This document shows, in pieces, positions 14,990 through 22,316 of a DNA stretch of 64,000 nucleotides. The DNA lies in contig NZ_DASVSF010000043.1 of the NCBI RefSeq assembly GCF_036388275.1, positions 1 to 64,000 of the forward strand, in the 5' to 3' direction. Within the stretch, counting starts at the first letter, position 1. Each line of letters begins with the position of its first letter. Under the pieces are notes generated by a model. It searched no databases, was not told where the DNA came from, and worked only from the letters and a program-made list of their open reading frames with translations. Origin of the DNA: Longimicrobium sp. (lineage in GTDB: Bacteria > Gemmatimonadota > Gemmatimonadetes > Longimicrobiales > Longimicrobiaceae). The position numbers and the translations under genes are program-made.

Positions 14990-17353
14990 TTGAGTCGAAC
15001 CTACGTCGGCACGTCGGTACCGCGGAACGAAGACCGCCGCCTCCTGACCGGGAACGCGCTGTTCGTGGACGACGTGCAGCTCGAGGGCATGCTGCACGCC
15101 GCCTTCGTACGCAGCGACCATGCGCACGGCGTGCTGCGGGGCATCGACGTATCGGCCGCGCTCGCCCGGCCCGGCGTGGTGGCCGTCATCACCGCCGAAG
15201 ACCTGGGCGACTACTGGCAGCCCGGGCCCCTGCTGGTTCCGCCCCCGCCCATCGACGGCATCGTCTTCAACCAGGCGTCGCAGGTGCCCCTGGCCAAGGA
15301 CCGCGTGCGGCACGTGGGCGAGGCCATCGCCATGGTGATCGCCGAAAGCCGGTACATCGCCGAGGACGCGCTGGCGGACATCGTCGTCGACATCGATCCG
15401 CTGGACCCGGTGGTGGGGCTGGAGGCCGCGCTGGAGCCGGGGGCGGAGATCATCCACCCGCAGCTGGGCACCAACCTGGCCGCGCACGTCGTCCAGCGGC
15501 ACGGCGACTACGAGACGGCCAAGGCGGCGGCGGACGTCATCATCTCGCGGCGCTTCCATTACGACCGGGGCGCGGCGGCGGCCATGGAAAACCGCTGCGT
15601 GGCGGCGCGGTGGGATCCCCGCGCGGAAGAGCTGACCGTGTGGGACACCACGCAGGCACCCATCCCCATCCGCAACGGCCTGGCGCGGATGCTAGGGCTG
15701 CTGGAGTCGCGCGTTCGCGTGGTGGCGCCGTACGTGGGCGGCGGCTTCGGGCCCAAGATCATGATGTTCTATCCCGAAGAGGTGCTGGTTCCCTGGGTGG
15801 CCATGCGCCTGGGCCGGCCGGTGAAGTGGGCCGAGGACCGGCAGGAGAACTTCTTCGCCACCACCCAGGAGCGCAGCCAGATCCACGACGCCGAGATGGC
15901 CCTTTCGGCGGATGGGCGCATCCTGGGGGTGCAGGACTTCTTCCTTCACGACACGGGCGCGTACGATCCGTACGGGCTGACCGTTCCCATCAACAGCCAG
16001 TGCACGCTGCTGGGCCCGTACGACGTGCCGGCCTACCACAGCGAGTTCCGCGCGGTGTTCACCAACACCGTCACCGTAACGCCGGTGCGCGGCGCGGGGC
16101 GGCAGCACGGCGTGTTCGTGATGGAGCGGCTGCTGGACATCGCCGCGCGGCAGCTGGGGCTGGAGCCCGCGGAGATCCGGCGCCGCAACTACCTGCGGAA
16201 GGACGTGTTTCCCCACACCTTCCAGATCCTGTTCCAGGACTTTGCGCCCCTGTACTACGACAGCGGCAACTACGCCCCGGCGCTCGAGGCCGCGCTCGAC
16301 ATCGTGGGCCGCGACACCTTTCCGCGGGAGCAGGCGGCGGCGCGGGCAGAGGGTCGCTACATCGGCATGGGCGTCGTCTCCTACGTGGAAGGCACGGGGA
16401 TCGGCCCGTACGAGGGCGCGCGGGTGACGGTGGAGCCCAGCGGCCAGGTGCGCGTCGCCACGGGGCTGGGGACGCAGGGGCAGGGGCACTACACCGCGTT
16501 CGCGCAGATCGTGGCCGAGGTGCTGGACGTGGACGTGGACCGCGTGCACGTGATCACGGGCGACACGCGCGAGTTCGGATGGGGGACGGGCACCTTTGCC
16601 AGCCGCGGCGCGGTGGTGGCGGGTAGCGCGTGCCACGAGGCGGCGCTCGCCGTCCGCAAGAAGGTGTTGGAGACGGGCGCGCGCGTGCTGGGCATTGCGC
16701 CGGACGACGTGGAGCTGGCGGCGAACTCCATCCGCTCCCGCTCCAACCCCGACCGGGCGATGACGCTGGGCGAGCTGGCGGGCCACGCCAACCCCCTGCG
16801 CGGCGCGGTGACGCCCGGCAGCGAGCCGGGGCTGGAGGCCACGGCGTATTTCGGCCCGGACCACGGCAGCACGGCCAGCGGTGTCCATGCGATGGTGGTG
16901 GAGGTGGACCCCGAGACGGCGATGGTGAAGATCCTTCGCTACATCGTGGTGCACGACTGCGGCAAGCTGATCAACCCCATGATCGTCGCCGGGCAGGTGC
17001 AGGGCGGCGTGGCGCACGGCATCGGCAACGCGTTCTACGAGCAGCTGGTGTACGACGAGGGCGGGCAGCTGCAGAACGCCTCCTTCATGGACTACCTGCT
17101 GCCCACGGCGATGGACGTTCCCAACGTGGAGATGGCCCACCGCGAGACGGACGCGCCCCTGAACCCGCTGGGGCTGAAGGGCGTGGGCGAGGCGGGGTGC
17201 ATTCCCACCGGCGCCGCCTTCGCGCAGGCCATCGAGGACGCGGTGCCGCACCTGGGGCTGGAGATCCGCGAGATCCCCCTGAGCCCCAACCGCCTGTTCG
17301 AGCTGATCCGATCCGCCCCCGGCGTGCGCGTGGAAGCGCTCGCGGCCGACTGA
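14990..17353 (+). CDS. CO-dehydrogenase-like molybdopterin large subunit
   Basis: This is the 787-residue molybdenum-binding catalytic chain of the xanthine dehydrogenase/CO dehydrogenase family. The N-terminus TYVGTSVPRNEDRRLLTG is typical and supports the TTG at 14990. The active-site loop reads TPVRGAGRQHG, nearer to form II (AYRGAGR) than to the CO-oxidising form I (AYxCSFR), so CO oxidation should not be assumed; another small heterocycle or aldehyde is as likely. Other signposts are VAPYVGGGFGPK, GLGTQGQGHYTAFAQ and, near the C-terminus, GVGEAGCIPTGAAFAQAI with the catalytic Glu. There is no Shine-Dalgarno; the 8-bp array abuts the start. Confidence 0.92.
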   Translation: MSRTYVGTSVPRNEDRRLLTGNALFVDDVQLEGMLHAAFVRSDHAHGVLRGIDVSAALARPGVVAVITAEDLGDYWQPGPLLVPPPPIDGIVFNQASQVPLAKDRVRHVGEAIAMVIAESRYIAEDALADIVVDIDPLDPVVGLEAALEPGAEIIHPQLGTNLAAHVVQRHGDYETAKAAADVIISRRFHYDRGAAAAMENRCVAARWDPRAEELTVWDTTQAPIPIRNGLARMLGLLESRVRVVAPYVGGGFGPKIMMFYPEEVLVPWVAMRLGRPVKWAEDRQENFFATTQERSQIHDAEMALSADGRILGVQDFFLHDTGAYDPYGLTVPINSQCTLLGPYDVPAYHSEFRAVFTNTVTVTPVRGAGRQHGVFVMERLLDIAARQLGLEPAEIRRRNYLRKDVFPHTFQILFQDFAPLYYDSGNYAPALEAALDIVGRDTFPREQAAARAEGRYIGMGVVSYVEGTGIGPYEGARVTVEPSGQVRVATGLGTQGQGHYTAFAQIVAEVLDVDVDRVHVITGDTREFGWGTGTFASRGAVVAGSACHEAALAVRKKVLETGARVLGIAPDDVELAANSIRSRSNPDRAMTLGELAGHANPLRGAVTPGSEPGLEATAYFGPDHGSTASGVHAMVVEVDPETAMVKILRYIVVHDCGKLINPMIVAGQVQGGVAHGIGNAFYEQLVYDEGGQLQNASFMDYLLPTAMDVPNVEMAHRETDAPLNPLGLKGVGEAGCIPTGAAFAQAIEDAVPHLGLEIREIPLSPNRLFELIRSAPGVRVEALAAD

Positions 17354-17375
17354 CTCCTTTTACCGGCACCGCCCC

Positions 17376-17843
17376 ATGATCGTCGACGGCGAGCACACCT
17401 TTCCCGGCCCGCGCCAGACCGTGTGGGACCTGCTGCAGGATCCCGAGGTGCTGGCCAAGGCCATGCCGGGCGCCCGCAAGCTTCACCTGACCGGCGACGG
17501 CGTGTACGAGGGCGTCATCCGCATCGGCGTGGGCCCGGTGACGGCCGCGGAGTGGTCACTGAAGGTGGAACTGAAGGACCGCGTGGAGCCCGCGAGCTAC
17601 ACCATGATGGTGGACAGCAAGGGTGCGCTCGGCTTCACCCGCGGCAGCGCGACGGTGAACCTGGACGAGGTGGCGGGGGGGACGAAGATGCGCTACCACG
17701 CGGACCTTTCCATCGGCGGCAAGGTGGCGGGCGTGGGGCAGCGGCTGCTGGACCAGGTGGCGAAGATGCTGACGCGGCAGGGGCTCGACGCGCTCAACAA
17801 GGAGCTGGAGGCGCGCCTGGCCGCGGGTGGCGGCACAAAATGA
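17376..17843 (+). CDS. CoxG-like SRPBCC protein
   Basis: This 155-residue CoxG family member (START/SRPBCC fold) in CO-dehydrogenase operons is reported to help membrane recruitment or electron-acceptor delivery. Features are the N-terminal GEHTFPGPRQTVWDLLQDP, VLAKAMPGARKL, EGVIRIGVGPV and the hydrophobic C-terminal helix GVGQRLLDQVAKMLTRQGL. It lies 22 bases after the large chain, and its stop overlaps the FAD subunit start (ATGA). Its presence supports a CO-dehydrogenase-type operon rather than a purine hydroxylase. Confidence 0.88.
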   Translation: MIVDGEHTFPGPRQTVWDLLQDPEVLAKAMPGARKLHLTGDGVYEGVIRIGVGPVTAAEWSLKVELKDRVEPASYTMMVDSKGALGFTRGSATVNLDEVAGGTKMRYHADLSIGGKVAGVGQRLLDQVAKMLTRQGLDALNKELEARLAAGGGTK

Positions 17844-18721
17844 AGCCGGCCCCGTTCGAGTACCACCGGCCGGACAGCGTGGAAGAGGCGTTGTCCCTCC
17901 TGGCGGAGCACGGCTACGACGCCAAGCTGCTGGCCGGCGGACAGAGCCTGGTGCCTGCGATGAACTTTCGTATGGCCGTGCCCGCCGTGCTGATCGACCT
18001 CAACCGCATCGCGGGGTTGGACGGGATCGCGGAGGTGGACGGAGGGCTGCGCATCGGCGCGATGGTCCGCCAGCGCGCGGCGGAGCGCGATCCGCTGATC
18101 GCCGCGCGCGCGGCGCTGATTTCGGAGACGCTGCCGTTCGTGGCACACGCGCAGATCCGCAACCGCGGCACGATGGGCGGCAGCATTGCCCACGCGGACC
18201 CGGCGGCGGAGATGCCGGCCGTGATGCTCGCTCTGGATGCGCGTTTTCGACTGCGCGGACCGAACGGAGAGCGGCTAGTGACGGCCGGCGAGTTCTTCAC
18301 GGGGCTGTTCGGCACCGCGCTGGAGGCGGACGAGATGCTGACGGAGATCGAGCTTCCAGCGGCGGGTCCACGCACCGGCTGGGCGTTCGACGAGGTGTCG
18401 CGCCGCCACGGCGACTACGCGCTGGCGGGGATCGCCGCGACCGTGCAGGTGGACGAGGCCGGCCGGTGCTCCTCCGCGCGCATCGCGCTCCTGAGCGTGG
18501 GCGAGGGGCCGGTCCTGGCCGCGGAGGCCGCGGCTGCACTGGTGGGCCAGGCGCCGGACGAGGCGGCCATCCGCGCCGCGGCTGAGGCCGCCAGTGAGCG
18601 CGACGTGGATCCGCCGGGCGACATCCACGCCTCGCCGGAGTACCGTCGGCAGCTGGTGAAGGTGCTGGTGCAGCGGGTGCTGCCGCGCGGGTTCGAGCGG
18701 GCCCTCACCCGGCCGCGCTGA
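17840..18721 (+). CDS. CO-dehydrogenase-like FAD subunit
   Basis: This is the 293-residue FAD-binding medium chain of the molybdenum hydroxylase. FAD motifs are LLAGGQSLVP (about residue 32) and RGTMGGSIAHADPAAE (about 111), followed by the C-terminal CO-dehydrogenase flavoprotein domain (HGDYALAGIAA). The start ATG at 17840 overlaps the CoxG stop by four bases. It is the last gene of the S-L-G-M set; a hairpin follows at 18733. Confidence 0.92.
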   Translation: MKPAPFEYHRPDSVEEALSLLAEHGYDAKLLAGGQSLVPAMNFRMAVPAVLIDLNRIAGLDGIAEVDGGLRIGAMVRQRAAERDPLIAARAALISETLPFVAHAQIRNRGTMGGSIAHADPAAEMPAVMLALDARFRLRGPNGERLVTAGEFFTGLFGTALEADEMLTEIELPAAGPRTGWAFDEVSRRHGDYALAGIAATVQVDEAGRCSSARIALLSVGEGPVLAAEAAAALVGQAPDEAAIRAAAEAASERDVDPPGDIHASPEYRRQLVKVLVQRVLPRGFERALTRPR

Positions 18722-18732
18722 CACGCGTGCCA

Positions 18733-18763
18733 CCCGCTCCCACAAACCACGTGGGAGAGGGGG
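18733..18763 (+). terminator. Hairpin after the molybdenum hydroxylase operon
   Basis: Stem CCCGCTCCCAC / GTGGGAGAGGGG with an 8-base loop, beginning about 12 bases after the last stop. No T-run follows, so it is either a factor-dependent terminator or a 3'-end stabiliser. Confidence 0.45.
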
Positions 18764-18812
18764 TACACTTCAGGCCTGAGTGCGCGTACAAGCCGATGGC
18801 GCACAACAGCCT

Positions 18813-18879
18813 ATCATCCTGAGGCCCAGGCGCACCGAACCGGCCCGCACTCCATCCGTCGCGGGCCGAAGGATCTAGC
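18813..18879 (+). repeat. Intergenic repeat of the ATCATCCTGAG...CGAAGGATCT type
   Basis: Begins ATCATCCTGAGG and ends GGGCCGAAGGATCTAGCC, with an inner hairpin CGGCCCGC / GCGGGCCG. The same start/end logic (GTCATCCCGA ... GAGGGATCC) is seen in the paired elements at 34491 and 34721, so they are probably one broad family. The remaining DNA between 18722 and 19214 holds no gene that I can support. Confidence 0.6.
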
Positions 18880-18995
18880 CCGGGGCGCCTCAATGCCGGG
18901 GCGCGGCAGCGGACACCGGTGCCGAGGCCTCGGCTTCTGCTGGGGCTCGCCAGAGGTCCGGGGAACCAGTCCCGAACCTGGGATCAGTCCCGGGC

Positions 18996-19070
18996 ACGGG
19001 CGAATGAATTCGCTGCAACGACCACACGAAGTCCACCTTCGTGGACTGGCTTGTCCTGGTGTGGGTTGGA
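18996..19070 (+). repeat. Palindromic intergenic repeat, copy 2
   Basis: Shares GCAACGACCACACGAA with copy 1 at 14851-14920 and keeps its fold: outer CCACAC/GTGTGG and inner GTCCAC-CTTC-GTGGAC. It lies upstream of the cyclase gene in the same orientation as copy 1. Confidence 0.8.
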
Positions 19071-19214
19071 GCGTGTGGCGCGTCCAGGCTTGGGGTTTTC
19101 CTGTTCGGCGGGCGGGGGTTTCCGCCACGCCCGTTTCGTTCGTAACCTGTACTCGATCATGCGGCCGGCACCCGCGGCCCGCGTGCAACTCAACCCTGTG
19201 CTTTTGGAGATCCG

Positions 19215-20018
19215 ATGAAAGTGTACGACCTGTCGCAGCCGCTGAACGAGCAGGCGCCCTTCTGGCCGTACTACCCGCCGTTCGAGGTGAAGTACATCAA
19301 GCGCAAGGCCGAGCACGGCGTAAACGCGCAGTACATCCAGACGTCCAACCACATGGGCACTCACCTGGATGCGCCGCGGCACTTCGTCACCGGGGGCATG
19401 ACCATCGACCAGATCCCCATGGAGTGGCTGTGCGGGCCGGGCGTGATCGTGAACCTGAGCGACGAGATGGACGAGCTCGCGGTGTACACGCCCGAGATGA
19501 TCGAGTCGCGCGTCGAGGTGAAGAAGGGCGACATCCTGCTGCTCCATACCGGCTGGCACCGCCACGCGCAGTGGGGCGACCAGCCCGACGAGGAGAAGTA
19601 CATCCACATGCACCCCGGCGCGCATCCGGACATGGTGCCGTGGCTGCTGGAAAAGGAGATCCACATCTGGGGCGTGGACGTGGTGTCCACCGACCACCCG
19701 ATGGACCTGCCCATCGGCCGCTTCCTGGGCAAGGGGATGCACGGCCACTGCGACCGCGTGCGCGCCGCGGCCGAGCGCAAGTTTGGCGGGCCCGAGGCGG
19801 TGGCGCGCCTGTTCCCCGACGAGGACTACCAGCTGACGCACAACAAGCTGTTCGACAAGAACTGCATGCACATCGAAAACCTGGGCGGCGACATCAGCCA
19901 CCCGGCGCTGCAGAACCGCCGGCTGATCATCGGCTGCTTCCCCTGGAAGTTCCAGGGCGGCGAGGCGGCGTTCGCCCGCGTCGTGGCGTTCGACGGCGAG
20001 TGGCCCACGGAAGTCTGA
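19215..20018 (+). CDS. Cyclase family protein (kynurenine formamidase-like hydrolase)
   Basis: This 267-residue member of the cyclase/KynB family (PF04199) hydrolyses amide, lactone or imide bonds with a divalent metal. The metal motif HMGTHLDAPRHF is at about residue 45 and a second His/Asp pair occurs in WGVDVVSTDHPMD (about 156). GGAG stands seven bases before the ATG at 19215. The family often acts in small-molecule catabolism beside molybdenum hydroxylases; the substrate is not deducible. A degraded copy of its last 45 codons occurs at 21329-21470. Confidence 0.88.
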   Translation: MKVYDLSQPLNEQAPFWPYYPPFEVKYIKRKAEHGVNAQYIQTSNHMGTHLDAPRHFVTGGMTIDQIPMEWLCGPGVIVNLSDEMDELAVYTPEMIESRVEVKKGDILLLHTGWHRHAQWGDQPDEEKYIHMHPGAHPDMVPWLLEKEIHIWGVDVVSTDHPMDLPIGRFLGKGMHGHCDRVRAAAERKFGGPEAVARLFPDEDYQLTHNKLFDKNCMHIENLGGDISHPALQNRRLIIGCFPWKFQGGEAAFARVVAFDGEWPTEV

Positions 20019-20133
20019 CGCGGGAAACCCGGGTTCGAGCGCCGTCGCCGCAAGCCGGTCGCGGCCTCAAGCCCGCAAGCGCCTCGCCGAGGGACGGATA
20101 CGAACTGCAGAATACGCCTGAGGAGACTCGCTC

Positions 20134-20182
20134 GGCGGCCGCGTGTGGCCCGAAAGTATGGGGGCCGCGCGGCCGTTTTCCT
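20134..20182 (+). terminator. Terminator after the cyclase gene
   Basis: Near-perfect 16-bp GC stem (CGGCCGCGTGTGGCCC against GGGGGCCGCGCGGCCG) followed by TTTTCC, about 115 bases after the stop. Confidence 0.65.
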
Positions 20183-20297
20183 TGCGGGATCTCCCGCCGC
20201 TGCACATCTATGGTCGGAACCTGATCGTCCACGGCCACCCGCGGTCATCAGGAAGGCAGCAGTTTCGTGTTCTTTCCCATTAATGGAACGAGGCCTA

Positions 20298-20993
20298 ATG
20301 AGCGATCTCAAGACACTCCTCAGGATTCCCGAAAGGCTCGTGCGGCGCTCGCTGGGGCTGCCGCTGGTGATGCTCGGGTTCTTCCTGGTATACTTCAGCG
20401 CGCTGGGCACCCAGGACAACCCCACGTTGGGTGGATACCTCGTCTTCGCCTTCGGCTGCGCGCTCACGCTGGCGGGGCTGGGTTTCATGGCGGTGGAGCT
20501 GCGAAGGATCGGCGGGCCGTCGACGACCGTGCAGTCAGCCGTATCGTCGTCCGACCTGGAGCTGACCATCCAGCAGCTGGCGAAGAACCTCGACATCCAG
20601 CGGGAGCAGGCTTCGCACGGCTTCATCGCGGCGCTCGTCATGATGGTGCTCGGCACGGGGGTCATCCTGGCCGGGGCCGCGGGGCACATGCTGGGCAGCT
20701 CCGGCACATCCAGCAGGATTACGACCGTGGCCGGCGTGATCGTCGAGGTGATCTCCGGCCTGGGGATGGTCCTGTTCCGCAGCACGTCGGCGCGCTTGAA
20801 CAAGACGTCCGAAAGCCTGCTGGAGATCTGGAAGCTGTTCGCGGCCTTCCGGCACACGGAAACACTTCCCGACGCCGAGCGAACGCAGGTGCAGATCCGG
20901 CTGATCGGTCGCCTGGTAGGGATGGATGGCGTAGGTCCGGCACCCGTAACGCCTGTGGAGCCGGAGCTTACCGCGGCTGGCGCGCCGCGGTGA
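20298..20993 (+). CDS. Predicted four-helix membrane protein, TRADD-N-associated 2TM-like
   Basis: This 231-residue protein has two hydrophobic hairpins: about residues 17-68 (LGLPLVMLGFFLVYFSAL and GYLVFAFGCALTLAGLGF) and about 115-168 (GFIAALVMMVLGTGVILAGA and TTVAGVIVEVISGLGMVLF). The second pair, followed by RSTSARLNKTSESLLE, resembles the two-TM module described with bacterial TRADD-N and other death-like domains in conflict systems. I recall that family's pattern but could not search it. A coiled helix (LELTIQQLAKNLDIQREQ) separates the hairpins. GAGG lies before the ATG at 20298. It sits in the accessory zone that also holds the NACHT gene. Confidence 0.6.
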   Translation: MSDLKTLLRIPERLVRRSLGLPLVMLGFFLVYFSALGTQDNPTLGGYLVFAFGCALTLAGLGFMAVELRRIGGPSTTVQSAVSSSDLELTIQQLAKNLDIQREQASHGFIAALVMMVLGTGVILAGAAGHMLGSSGTSSRITTVAGVIVEVISGLGMVLFRSTSARLNKTSESLLEIWKLFAAFRHTETLPDAERTQVQIRLIGRLVGMDGVGPAPVTPVEPELTAAGAPR

Positions 20994-21099
20994 CCGGTCC
21001 TTCCGTGTACGTGCCGCGATCGGATTCGCGCCGAAGACGCCTCGCCGCCGATCGTTGAGTGGCCAAAGGAGGCGTGAGGACCCTGAATGAGAGATTATC

Positions 21100-21288
21100 A
21101 TGGGCGAAAAGAAATTTTGTCAGCGCTGCCGCGGCAGTGGAGCGTGCGCCGAGTGCCGCGGTCAGGGAAAGGTGATGGCCAACGCGGAGCCATTTGACTT
21201 CAGCCGCACCGACTGCGGCGATTGTGAAGGTACTGGAGCCTGCCCGTATTGCGATGGAGAAGGTGAGTATGATCCGGATGACGATTAG
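21100..21288 (+). CDS. Small zinc-knuckle protein with four CxxCxGxG-type motifs
   Basis: This 62-residue protein contains CQRCRGSG, CAECRGQG, CGDCEGTG and CPYCDGEG, the pattern of the DnaJ cysteine-rich domain, enough for two zinc ions. Nothing else of DnaJ is present (no J domain, no substrate-binding domain). Similar stand-alone modules act as redox or folding adaptors, but no function is claimed. It ends in an acidic tail (EYDPDDD). The ATG at 21100 lacks a strong Shine-Dalgarno. It is followed directly by the cyclase-tail debris. Confidence 0.7.
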   Translation: MGEKKFCQRCRGSGACAECRGQGKVMANAEPFDFSRTDCGDCEGTGACPYCDGEGEYDPDDD

Positions 21289-21328
21289 CGGTCCGCTCAA
21301 AGCTCCCGCGTTCAGCGCCTGAAACGTA

Positions 21329-21470
21329 GAGAACCTGCGGGGCGACATCAGCACCCGGCGGTCCCGAACCGCCGGGTGGTCATAGTATGCTTGGCCTGGA
21401 AGTTCTGGCCCGGTCAGGCGGCGTTCGCCCGCTTGGTGGCCTTCGATGGTGAGTGGTCCAACGACGTCTT
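21329..21470 (+). pseudogene. Degraded copy of the 3' end of the cyclase gene
   Basis: About 140 bases match positions 19876-20017 of the cyclase gene on the same strand: blocks encoding NLRGDIS, the Trp-Lys-Phe segment AWKFWPGQAAFARLVAFDGEW and the final codons are recognisable, with small indels and an internal stop. The debris ends about 40 bases before the start of the next gene, so that gene's frame runs open into it. Confidence 0.85.
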
Positions 21471-21510
21471 ACAGCGCCAGCCTGCGGCCCGGCACGAACG
21501 TAGTGGAGTG

Positions 21511-21903
21511 ATGAAACGCGAGTTGACGCCGCAGGAGAAGAAGCTGCTGAGCTATGCGAAGGACGGCCGCAACACGTTCGCCGAGTCCAGGGGCATCGCG
21601 CACAAGGCGATCGCACGGCGTAAGGCGAAGGCCAACCGCGCGTTCCGGCACGAAGAATCGCGCGCCCTGCGGTCCGCGCTGGGCGGCAATGACGATGTGT
21701 TCGTAGCGAGGATCAGCCGCAAGTCGTGGCAGAAGCTCCCGGATGCACCGCTGGGTGCGTACGTGGCCGCACGGCTGGGATGCCGGGCGGACGACGGGAT
21801 GAACACCGTGGATCAGGTGAGCGATCTGGTCACCGCCGGGCTCAAGCGCGCGAAAGTGCGGAGGTTCATGCTCAAGGGCCCGCTGCAGCGCCGACTCCCG
21901 TGA
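21511..21903 (+). CDS. Hypothetical basic protein, 130 aa
   Basis: I do not recognise it. The N-terminal half is basic and helical (RELTPQEKKLLSYAKDGRN, HKAIARRKAKANRAFRHEES), as in small nucleic-acid-binding proteins; the C-terminal half is more mixed (GAYVAARLGCRADDGMNTV) and ends basic (KVRRFMLKGPLQRRLP). The ATG at 21511 is preferred over 21376 because the upstream part is cyclase-gene debris and TGGAG precedes 21511. Confidence 0.55.
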   Translation: MKRELTPQEKKLLSYAKDGRNTFAESRGIAHKAIARRKAKANRAFRHEESRALRSALGGNDDVFVARISRKSWQKLPDAPLGAYVAARLGCRADDGMNTVDQVSDLVTAGLKRAKVRRFMLKGPLQRRLP

Positions 21904-21924
21904 TGCCCGCGGTGGAGAAACACG

Positions 21925-22272
21925 ATGCCGACGCCGGATCCTAGCGGAGCGCCCGCACCGGAGCCTCGCTACCATGTGCGGTTGATGTTCGAGTGGCGCG
22001 GTGGCACCCTCTGGTGCGGCAACGACGCGGCGCGCGACGAGTTCGACGTGGGACCCATCGAGGACGAGCTTCCCCTCACCGACGCGACGCGCCAGCGCCT
22101 GGAAGAGCTGTCGGATTGGCACGATACCGCGCTAAATTGGGACGACCCCGGCGGCCCGGGGCTCTGGCCGCCCGAGGAGTACGACAAGTTCCACCAGGCC
22201 GCAGTCGAAATCCTGGGCACCATCCGTTCTGAGCTCGGCCCGGACTTCCGGGTGGAATACCGGGGCCCGTAG
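21925..22272 (+). CDS. Hypothetical protein, 115 aa; intact member of a locally repeated family
   Basis: I do not recognise the function. Features are YHVRLMFEWRGGTLWCGNDA, IEDELPLTDATRQRLEEL, WHDTALNWDDPG and a C-terminal helix leading to ELGPDFRVEYRGP. It is compact, soluble and tryptophan-rich, in size and style like immunity or inhibitor proteins, but that is only an impression. A truncated relative (24421-24804) and a small remnant (26786-26880) lie on either side of the NACHT gene. It follows the basic protein by 21 bases and may be co-transcribed with it. Confidence 0.65.
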   Translation: MPTPDPSGAPAPEPRYHVRLMFEWRGGTLWCGNDAARDEFDVGPIEDELPLTDATRQRLEELSDWHDTALNWDDPGGPGLWPPEEYDKFHQAAVEILGTIRSELGPDFRVEYRGP

Positions 22273-22316
22273 AGGCGGCGCCCCCTCTCCCCTGCCCTTC
22301 CCGCAAAGGACACCTG

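Noticed and set aside
13312..16626. A 1,104-codon plus-strand frame
   Set aside because: It overlaps the HAD, small-chain and large-chain genes in the wrong frame; Arg/Ala/Gly-rich shadow.
20025..20060. tRNA-like GGGTTCGAGCGCC after the cyclase gene
   Set aside because: It resembles a T-arm only; no acceptor, D or anticodon arms can be paired around it.
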